This document shows positions 1 through 5,540 of a stretch of DNA of 10,048 nt, piece after piece (positions within the stretch are counted from its first letter, which is position 1; every line of letters starts with the position of its first letter). The stretch comes from DUZB01 sp964407525 (GTDB taxonomy: Bacteria > Desulfobacterota > DSM-4660 > Desulfatiglandales > Desulfatiglandaceae): assembly GCA_964407525.1 (NCBI GenBank), contig CAYOWC010000180.1, forward strand, positions 1 to 10,048. Direction: 5' to 3'. Made by a program: the position numbers and the translations under genes. The notes under the pieces were generated by a model. That model made no database searches, was not told the DNA's origin, and saw nothing but the letters and a program-made list of their open reading frames with translations.

Positions 1-2
1 TT

Positions 3-147
3 TTTACCGAATCGGAACGGACGATTCGGTAAAGCAATCGGCCCTTCGGGCATTTGGGAGAATGGAACCGTTATCGGAACTATTCTGAAGGATAGCACAG
101 AAAAAATCATGGCTGTTTTTTCGAATCGTCCGTTCCGATTCGAAAAA
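3..147. repeat. MITE-like element bounded by inverted hairpin repeats
   Basis: A 21-base word at 8-28 occurs as its exact reverse complement at 122-142. Each copy is also a hairpin. The left copy pairs tttaccgaatc (3-13) with gattcggtaaa (23-33) over a 9-base loop. The right copy pairs tttttcgaatc (117-127) with gattcgaaaaa (137-147), also over 9 bases. The two loops are complementary to each other. The interior holds two more small hairpins: gccc-ttc-gggc at 41-51 and a 6-bp stem at 80-85/90-95. The size (about 145 bp) and terminal inverted repeats fit a miniature non-autonomous element or a REP-type doublet. Only two bases lie left of it, so a target-site duplication cannot be tested. No coding potential is visible. 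Confidence 0.6.
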
Positions 148-149
148 GG

Positions 150-177
150 CTTTGCGGCCTTCGCGCCTTGGCGGTTC
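150..177. repeat. Dispersed intergenic micro-repeat (cttcgcgccttggcggttc type)
   Basis: The stretch contains ctttgcggccttcgcgcc followed by ttggcggttc. It has the internally repetitive 'ttgcg/ttcgcg/ttggcgg' pattern of short dispersed elements I associate with deltaproteobacterial spacers. It directly abuts the right hairpin of the preceding element. That it recurs in the genome is recollection of a type, not something the window shows. Confidence 0.35.
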
Positions 178-197
178 AAAAACCAATAACCAGATAA

Positions 198-210
198 AGT
201 TTCACACGAG
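198..210 (+). repeat. Short repeat agtttcacacgag, copy 1
   Basis: This 13-base word recurs exactly at 331-343. One-mismatch forms of its 12-base core occur at 1644-1655 (gtttcacacaag) and 1890-1901 (gtttcacaggag), and a shorter tacacgag lies at 1971-1978. All copies are outside genes. Two of them sit just before the predicted starts of eboE and the polyferredoxin gene. Confidence 0.5.
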
Positions 211-268
211 CTCCGCCTCCGCCTGAAAAAATGGCCGGGCTGATCGAGAAGAAAACTTTCAAAATAAG

Positions 269-323
269 GTGTCGGGTGTCAGTGTTCGGGGCATCCAATT
301 TCAAGTTTCAAATTTCAAGTTTC
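269..323 (+). repeat. Tandem micro-repeats upstream of eboE
   Basis: Two simple patterns adjoin. Bases 269-290 repeat the phrase gtgtcgg/gtgtcag/gtgttcgg. Bases 299-323 are about 3.5 copies of a 7-base unit TTTCAAR ending in tttc. These are non-coding repeat types. The reading frame stays open through them, which makes a GTG at 269 look like a start, but the encoded residues are repeat-derived and not family-like. Confidence 0.6.
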
Positions 324-340
324 TAAATGTAGTTTCACAC

Positions 341-344
341 GAGG
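341..344 (+). promoter_or_regulatory. Shine-Dalgarno GAGG for the TTG start of eboE
   Basis: GAGG at 341-344 lies 8 bases before TTG at 353. It supports that codon as the start over the in-frame GTG at 269, which lies in repeat DNA. It overlaps copy 2 of the agtttcacacgag repeat (331-343), so the repeat may supply the ribosome binding site. Confidence 0.5.
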
Positions 345-352
345 TTCCTACA

Positions 353-1549
353 TTGAAAATCCAGGAAGATTCCCCTGCACATCTAACCTACTGCCTCAAT
401 GTCCATCCTGGAGAAACCTGGGAGGAAAATTTTGAAGCTATCAGGACCGTGGCCCTTAAGATCCGTGAACGGGTGGCCCCAAGTCGTCCTTTCGGTCTGG
501 GCCTGCGCCTGGGGCATTTGGCGGCAAAAACCCTTACCGACAACGAAACATTGAAATCCTTCAAGATCTTTCTAGAAGAAAACCATCTCTATGTTTTTAC
601 CATAAACGGATTTCCCTATGGGGAATTTCATAAAGCTCCCGTGAAAGAACGGGTTTATCGTCCCGACTGGCGGAGCCCCAAACGGCTCAAGTACACGATT
701 CAGCTTGCAGACATCCTTTCAAAGCTCATCCCAGAAGGAGTATCTGGTAGTATCAGTACGGTGCCGGGATCTTACAAAGAATGGATACTGACAGAATCCG
801 ACAAAACCGAAATGGTCCACAATCTTATGACCTGTGTTGCCCATCTGGCCCATATCCAGGAAAAAACCGGCAAAGAGATACACTTGGCACTTGAACCGGA
901 GCCGGACTGTTTCCTGGAAACCACAGAAGAGACCGTTGCTTTCTTCACCCGGGATCTGCATGGAGAGGGAAAACGATATCTTGCCGGCCTGACCGGCGCT
1001 TCAGAAACAGAAACAGATAAGATGATAACCCGACACCTTGGTGTCTGTTTTGATACCTGCCACATGTCGCTTCAATTCGAGAATCTGTCCGAGAGCATTT
1101 CTCTCCTTACAAAACACGGTATCCGTCTCTCAAAAATCCAGATCAGTGCCGCACTCAAAACGAACTGCTCGGACAGAGCTCTGAAAAGGTTGCAGGACTT
1201 CTGCGATCCGGTCTATCTTCACCAGGTAAAGGCGCGCAAGGGCAATAATGAGATACGATCCTATGGAGATCTGCCAACCGCCCTCTCTTTCAAAGACACC
1301 CTTAATCGCTCCGGAGAGGAATGGAGGATTCATTTCCATGTGCCGCTCTATTTCCCCGGCAATGAAGACTTGAAATCCACCAGAACCGATATAGAGCCCG
1401 GGTTTTTCGAAAAAGCGATTGCGTGCGGCTGCGATCATTTTGAGATCGAGACATACACGTTCGATCAGTTCCCCGAAAATCTCACAAAAAAGGATCTCGT
1501 GCAAAGTTTTGCCGATGAATATGAATGGGTTATTGACAGAATGCAGTAG
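353..1549 (+). CDS. eboE: EboE-type TIM-barrel protein (sugar phosphate isomerase/epimerase-like)
   Basis: The protein has 398 residues from TTG 353. It matches the EboE family of xylose-isomerase-like TIM barrels from start to end: HLTYCLNVHPGETW at residues 10-23, then FTINGFPYG, VYRPDW, GSISTVPGSYK, HFHVPLYF and EIETYT. Acidic and histidine residues at barrel-strand ends (LEPEPDC near 180, FDTCH 233-237, H290 in HQVKA, E364 in EIETY) resemble the metal ligands of that fold. No signal peptide or membrane segment is seen, so it should be cytoplasmic. EboE normally sits in eboABCDEF-type clusters, linked to moving a prenylated or aromatic metabolite to the periplasm. Its exact reaction is not established. 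Partner genes could lie upstream, outside the window; none are downstream. The last codons (ATG CAG TAG) run straight into a CAGTAGG repeat, which may have supplied the stop. An in-frame GTG at 269 would add 28 repeat-derived residues and is disfavoured. Confidence 0.8.
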   Translation: MKIQEDSPAHLTYCLNVHPGETWEENFEAIRTVALKIRERVAPSRPFGLGLRLGHLAAKTLTDNETLKSFKIFLEENHLYVFTINGFPYGEFHKAPVKERVYRPDWRSPKRLKYTIQLADILSKLIPEGVSGSISTVPGSYKEWILTESDKTEMVHNLMTCVAHLAHIQEKTGKEIHLALEPEPDCFLETTEETVAFFTRDLHGEGKRYLAGLTGASETETDKMITRHLGVCFDTCHMSLQFENLSESISLLTKHGIRLSKIQISAALKTNCSDRALKRLQDFCDPVYLHQVKARKGNNEIRSYGDLPTALSFKDTLNRSGEEWRIHFHVPLYFPGNEDLKSTRTDIEPGFFEKAIACGCDHFEIETYTFDQFPENLTKKDLVQSFADEYEWVIDRMQ

Positions 1550-1610
1550 GTGGTAGGCAGTAGGCGGCAGGGAATAAGCAGTAGGGAGTACGCAGTAAGT
1601 AGTAAGCTGA
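1543..1610 (+). repeat. CAGTAGG-type tandem micro-repeat overlapping the eboE stop
   Basis: Degenerate units such as gcagtaggtggtaggcagta and gcagtaagtagtaagc run for about 65 bases. The array begins inside the last codons of eboE. An inverted copy lies at 1938-1963 (gcctactgcttactacctac on the plus strand), so the two arms bracket most of the spacer. Confidence 0.6.
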
Positions 1611-1987
1611 TAATGAAGCAAACATGGACCTTTGAACCTGAACGTTTCACACAAGTGGCGCATTCCCACGCTAGAGCATGGGACGCGAAAACCCTGTAAC
1701 CCAATATCATTAACTAAAGAACATTTGAAAAGACAACAATCGAGCAATCGAACAAAAGACTCCCTAAAAGCAAGGAAATGCTGATCTGTTGTTTTGCCGT
1801 TCCATTCGAATGTTCGTCAATCGACTGTTCGTTGTTCGAATATTGCTGTTAAGTTAATGTCATTGAACCTACAACCTGTAACCCGGGTGGTTTCACAGGA
1901 GGCTTCTGAGGGTATCCCCGATGGCATGGGACTGCCTTCTGCCTACTGCTTACTACCTACTTTCACTTTTTACACGAGTCCGTTTCT
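1550..1987. other. Gene-free spacer built of micro-repeats
   Basis: No credible gene lies here. After the CAGTAGG array come the following: ttgaacctgaac near 1632, the phrase cctgtaaccc twice (near 1692 and 1875), an imperfect hairpin at 1659-1686, a segment rich in caatcgaacaa-like words (1731-1764) with inverted relatives such as ttgttcgaatattg (1801-1850), variants of the gtttcacacgag repeat, and the inverted CAGTAGG arm at 1938-1963. Long open frames through this stretch (for example on the minus strand) encode repeat-derived peptides and are not called. I see no clear sigma-70 promoter, although the polyferredoxin gene needs one. Confidence 0.6.
1659..1686. repeat. REP-like imperfect palindrome (cattcccacgct...)
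   Basis: The sequence gcattcccacgct is followed within two bases by the near-complement agcatgggacg. Pairing tcccacgct with agcatggga leaves one mismatch. It resembles the widespread extragenic palindrome with the core cattcccacgct/agcgtgggaacg. It lies downstream of eboE and could also slow 3' exonucleases or act as a weak terminator, but no T-run follows. Confidence 0.4.
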
Positions 1988-3979
1988 ATGTTACGCCACA
2001 AAATATTGTATACCGCTATTATTGTCGTTTGCCTTGGGGCACCGCTTTTCGCTGAATGGTTCATTACCCCCCCCCCATCAACAAAAAAAATACCTATTGA
2101 AGCATTTCGCTATGGGACATCGCCGGCTATCATTCGTGCGAATCGCGGGGACGACCTTATCCTGACCTTTTCAACCCGCGACACAGGCCATAGCTTTTTT
2201 CTCCAGGACTATCGGATCGATGCAAAAATTACTCCTGCCAGCGAAACAGTCGAAGTCCGTGACCCTCTTCAACCCACCGAACCGCCGTCTTATGTGCAGG
2301 AAATGCCTCTCAAAGCAGGTCTGTCCGGTCTTTGGGGAAGCCTGGTGTCGATTTCAAGATTTCGATGCCATGTCTATTGCGGGCCAATGCATGGATTCGA
2401 ACAGGGGGATTTGATAGTTCGCCCCAACTGGCTGATGGCTGGAAGCTTGGGTCTTCTGTTGTCTATCGTCGTCATCGGCTGTTTGCGTGTCCGGTTAGAA
2501 TCGCCTGTCAAGAAAACCATTCCACCAAAACCTATAGATCTCAATAAACGATTTGTCCTGTTGGACAGACTGCTCAAATGGAGACCTCTCCAGTTTATCT
2601 GTACCTTTCCGGTGCTGGCAGGTCTTATGGTGGTGTTGTTAGCCGGTTTTTTCGGTACAAAGGTGGGCGGCCGCAATGTGGCGGTCATGCTTACCTGGAT
2701 CGTGTGGATATCGATTCTGGCGCTTTTCCTGGTTCCTCTGGGCGGAAGGATCTGGTGTATGATCTGCCCTTTACCGGTCATGGGTGAATACCTGCAGCGA
2801 GGTGCAACAACCGAGGTGCGGGCAGGAAGGCGAGGCCGATTCGGAAATCGTTTTTTCGGGTTGGGAAGGCAGTGGCCCCGGGCCTTACGTGGCCCGTGGT
2901 TGAGACTGTTTTTATTTCTGATTCTCGGCACATTCAGTGCTTCTCTGGCAGGCCAGCCCAAGTGGACGGCCATTACGCTGATGATCATGGTCGCGGCAGG
3001 AGTATTCATGTCCGCGGTGTGGGAACTTCGCTCCTTTTGCCGATATGTCTGCCCGGTAGCCGCTTTTATTTCGGCATACAGCACCATAGGTCGGCTCATG
3101 GTTCGAAAGAGAAATCCTGACGTGTGCAGGAGCTGTAAAGATAAGCCATGTTTTCAGGGAAACGCCGCAGGGTGGGCCTGCCCCTATGGTTTGCTGGTTT
3201 CCCAAATCGATCGAAACGCCGACTGTGGTATCTGCACCGAGTGCTTCAAAAGTTGTCCGAACGATAATGTCTCTCTCTCCTGGCGCAGAGGGCCATGGAC
3301 AGAGCATTTCAGAACCTATGGTGAAGCGTGGCAGGCCATTGTCCTATTTGTTCTGGCCATTACCTACTCTCTGACAGTACATTCGCCCTGGCCGGCTATG
3401 CGTAATATGGTGAATATGGTCGACAAGGCCTCTTTTTCAGAATTCGGACTCTTTTTTGCCACCCTCTGTGCTGTAGCCCTGGGTGTTGTCCCTCTTGTTT
3501 TCTGGCTGATGTGTGGATTAGGGTTGTGGCTTTTGAATCGCACTCAAAAGGCAGGCGACGGAAACGATACAAGTGAAAAGGATTCTCAAAACAGTTTTTT
3601 CAATGCATCAACAGGAAGAATATTCAAGAGGACTTTACCGGCGTTATTGCCCCTTGGCCTGGCACTATGGGCCGTATTTTTTGTTGAAACCATTATGGCC
3701 AATATGACTTTTATTCTCTTGAGCTTTTCAGATCCATTCGGCTGGGGTTGGGACTTGTTCGGTACTGCAGGGATGCCCTGGATTCAAATCTGGCCAAGTG
3801 GAATTCCATGGATCCAAGTGGGATTGATTCTCATGGGCGTGACACTCAGCTTGAAAAAAGGTTACCGACTGTGGAATAATGCGGTAGAAAGAACGGGTGC
3901 TTTAAGGGGCTTTGCTCCAACGGCGGCTATCCTGTTAATAGTGGCTGGGGGAATGATTATTTATCTTACGAACTATTAA
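1988..3979 (+). CDS. Membrane polyferredoxin (NosR/NapH type) with N-terminal CuA-like cupredoxin domain
   Basis: A 663-residue membrane protein. Residues 1-22 look like a signal sequence or signal anchor ending in LFA. Residues ~35-145 form a cupredoxin domain with DTGHSF (H68) and C127-x3-C131-x3-H135, the spacing of binuclear CuA sites in cytochrome oxidase subunit II and N2O reductase. The usual Met three residues after the His is Glu (E138). About ten hydrophobic segments follow (149-166, 203-223, 232-252, 306-322, 327-345, 448-465, 487-516, 553-575, 606-620, 644-660). Iron-sulfur motifs are C257MIC260P, C351RYVC355P, C380-x2-C383-x4-C388-x9-C398P and C413-x2-C416-x2-C419-x3-C423P; the last is a classic [4Fe-4S] motif. 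The likely role is passing electrons between the quinone pool or cytoplasm and a periplasmic partner. NosR proper has an FMN domain instead of CuA, and no nosZ is visible. The ATG has only a weak GAG upstream. A VCBS gene follows after 22 bases. Confidence 0.75.
   Translation: MLRHKILYTAIIVVCLGAPLFAEWFITPPPSTKKIPIEAFRYGTSPAIIRANRGDDLILTFSTRDTGHSFFLQDYRIDAKITPASETVEVRDPLQPTEPPSYVQEMPLKAGLSGLWGSLVSISRFRCHVYCGPMHGFEQGDLIVRPNWLMAGSLGLLLSIVVIGCLRVRLESPVKKTIPPKPIDLNKRFVLLDRLLKWRPLQFICTFPVLAGLMVVLLAGFFGTKVGGRNVAVMLTWIVWISILALFLVPLGGRIWCMICPLPVMGEYLQRGATTEVRAGRRGRFGNRFFGLGRQWPRALRGPWLRLFLFLILGTFSASLAGQPKWTAITLMIMVAAGVFMSAVWELRSFCRYVCPVAAFISAYSTIGRLMVRKRNPDVCRSCKDKPCFQGNAAGWACPYGLLVSQIDRNADCGICTECFKSCPNDNVSLSWRRGPWTEHFRTYGEAWQAIVLFVLAITYSLTVHSPWPAMRNMVNMVDKASFSEFGLFFATLCAVALGVVPLVFWLMCGLGLWLLNRTQKAGDGNDTSEKDSQNSFFNASTGRIFKRTLPALLPLGLALWAVFFVETIMANMTFILLSFSDPFGWGWDLFGTAGMPWIQIWPSGIPWIQVGLILMGVTLSLKKGYRLWNNAVERTGALRGFAPTAAILLIVAGGMIIYLTNY
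2067..2090 (+). repeat. Homopolymer pair C10 and A8 inside the polyferredoxin gene
   Basis: Ten consecutive C (2067-2076) are followed six bases later by eight A (2083-2090), encoding T-P-P-P-S-T-K-K at residues 27-34. They lie just after the signal sequence and before the copper domain. Slippage in either tract would shift the frame before every functional domain. Confidence 0.85.
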
Positions 3980-4001
3980 GAAAGTCGAGAATATCTGAAC
4001 T

Positions 4002-5384
4002 ATGGGCATGTCAAAATCAACCACCATATCTTTGTTAGCTTTATTGGCCATACTTATCGGCATTCCATTGGCACTCATCACCCACGAGGCTGGCCGGACC
4101 GGGCAAACCGTGGGCGAATATATCAAGAGAGCCATTTCAAAAACCGATACTAAAAAACATATAGACACCACAAATGTTCCCGTGGCAGGGGAAAAAATCG
4201 ATTTTCTGGAGAAGATACCTGTTGGTGACCCAGTAGGTGACACCAAACCATGGATAACCCATTTGAAAATTGTGGATCTCGACCAGGACGGGTTAAAAGA
4301 CATCGTGGTATGCGATGCCAAACGAAACCAGGTCTCGTGGATTCGACAGGACCCAAAAGGTACCTATCAAGAAAAGGATATCGGGTCCCAGGTACGTGGG
4401 CCGGCGCATGTCACCCCTTTCGACATGGACAAAGATGGAGATCTGGACCTTCTAGTAGCAAAAATGGGGATGATATTCCCTAATAACGATAAGATTGGGG
4501 CTGTTGTAGTCCTCGAAAACAAAGGGGACGGACAGTTTACCAATCGGGTGCTGGTTGACAAGATTGCCCGGGTTACCGATGTGGAACCTGGTGACCTGGA
4601 TGGTGACGGCGATATCGATCTGGCCGTCGGCCAATTCGGCTATGATGATGGAGAGATCCGTTGGATGGAAAATAAGGGGGACTGGCAATTTGACAGTCAC
4701 AATCTATTAAACCTTTCCGGCACGATACACACCCCTGTCCATGACATGGATGGGGATGGCGATCTGGACATTGTCGCGTTGGTTTCACAGGAGTGGGAAG
4801 AGGTGTATGTTTTTGAAAATGACGGCAAGGGGATCTTTAAGCCAAATATGATTTATGGCTCTACAAACGAGGATTTTGGGAGCAGCGGTATATCGGTGGT
4901 GGATCTGGATCTGGATGGAGACCCGGATATCCTATACACAAACGGTGACGCCTTTGATTATATTCCTCCCGGCCCCCGCCCGTGGCACGGTGTTCAATGG
5001 CTCGAAAATAAAGGGGATCTCAAATTCGAATACCACAGGATAGGCGATTTTCCAGGGGCTTATTTTGCCAACGCCGTTGATGTGGATAAAGATGGAGACC
5101 TGGACATAGGCGTGGTCAGCGCTTTTAATAAATGGGATGACCCCAAAGCTCAATCGATGATCTGGTTTGAAAACGACGGTAAAATGAGTTTTAAACCCCA
5201 TGATATCGCCTCGGACCCCACCCATCTCCTTGTACTGGATACCGCCGATATGGACGGGGATGGATGGGTCGATTTTGTGACGGGCGGCATGCATGCCTAT
5301 CCACCATTTGATCGGATGAGTCGTGTTCTCCTGTGGGATAACCATTGGCTGGACCGAAAACCGGGAGTGAAAACAAGCGAATAG
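4002..5384 (+). CDS. Membrane-anchored VCBS/FG-GAP seven-bladed beta-propeller protein
   Basis: A 460-residue protein. An uncleaved-looking hydrophobic segment at residues 8-26 (ISLLALLAILIGIPLALIT) would anchor it, with the rest in the periplasm. Seven Asp-rich calcium-binding motifs of the DxDxDG type start at about D92, D141, D198, D248, D301, D360 and D416, for example DLDQDG, DMDKDGDLD, DLDGDGDID and DMDGDGWVD. They are spaced about 50-60 residues apart. Several blades also carry a W-x-E/F-x-N-K/D-G-D strand (WMENKGD, WLENKGD, WFENDGK). This is the pattern of integrin-like FG-GAP/VCBS propellers, which serve as Ca2+-stabilised binding scaffolds and usually not as enzymes; no catalytic motif is seen. 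It starts 22 bases after the polyferredoxin stop and is probably co-transcribed. ATG 4002 or ATG 4008 could be the start, and neither has a strong Shine-Dalgarno sequence. The partner it binds is unknown. Confidence 0.8.
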   Translation: MGMSKSTTISLLALLAILIGIPLALITHEAGRTGQTVGEYIKRAISKTDTKKHIDTTNVPVAGEKIDFLEKIPVGDPVGDTKPWITHLKIVDLDQDGLKDIVVCDAKRNQVSWIRQDPKGTYQEKDIGSQVRGPAHVTPFDMDKDGDLDLLVAKMGMIFPNNDKIGAVVVLENKGDGQFTNRVLVDKIARVTDVEPGDLDGDGDIDLAVGQFGYDDGEIRWMENKGDWQFDSHNLLNLSGTIHTPVHDMDGDGDLDIVALVSQEWEEVYVFENDGKGIFKPNMIYGSTNEDFGSSGISVVDLDLDGDPDILYTNGDAFDYIPPGPRPWHGVQWLENKGDLKFEYHRIGDFPGAYFANAVDVDKDGDLDIGVVSAFNKWDDPKAQSMIWFENDGKMSFKPHDIASDPTHLLVLDTADMDGDGWVDFVTGGMHAYPPFDRMSRVLLWDNHWLDRKPGVKTSE

Positions 5385-5391
5385 GGCTTTT

Positions 5392-5423
5392 ACCACGAAT
5401 CACACGAATTACACGAATTAATT
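5392..5423. repeat. Tandem CACGAATT micro-repeat
   Basis: Three degenerate units (accacgaat, cacacgaatt, acacgaatt) run just after the VCBS gene. This is the same class of extragenic simple repeat seen elsewhere in the window. Confidence 0.6.
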
Positions 5424-5449
5424 GAAAAAGCCATTGTCTTCTCGGAGTT

Positions 5450-5479
5450 AAGGCGTAAGCCTTTTATAAAATTCTTACG
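5450..5479 (+). terminator. Weak hairpin between VCBS and TPR genes, with an alternative pairing
   Basis: AAGGC (5450-5454) pairs with GCCTT (5459-5463) over a GTAA tetraloop and is followed by ttataaaatt, giving a short and weak terminator-like element. Alternatively CGTAAG (5454-5459) can pair with CTTACG (5474-5479), which excludes the first stem. Both stems are short. It may partly uncouple the TPR gene from the genes upstream. Confidence 0.3.
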
Positions 5480-5540
5480 GATAAAATACACCCGAACTTA
5501 TTACAAATTCACTTTAACAATCTCTGCATCGGCGAAAACC

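Noticed and set aside
1130..1747. A 205-codon open frame on the minus strand
   Set aside because: It is antisense to eboE, and its N-terminal third is encoded by the CAGTAGG and other repeats, giving low-complexity residues.
2374..3099. A 241-codon open frame on the minus strand
   Set aside because: It is the antisense shadow of the polyferredoxin gene. It has no recognisable domain and competes with clear iron-sulfur and membrane motifs on the other strand.
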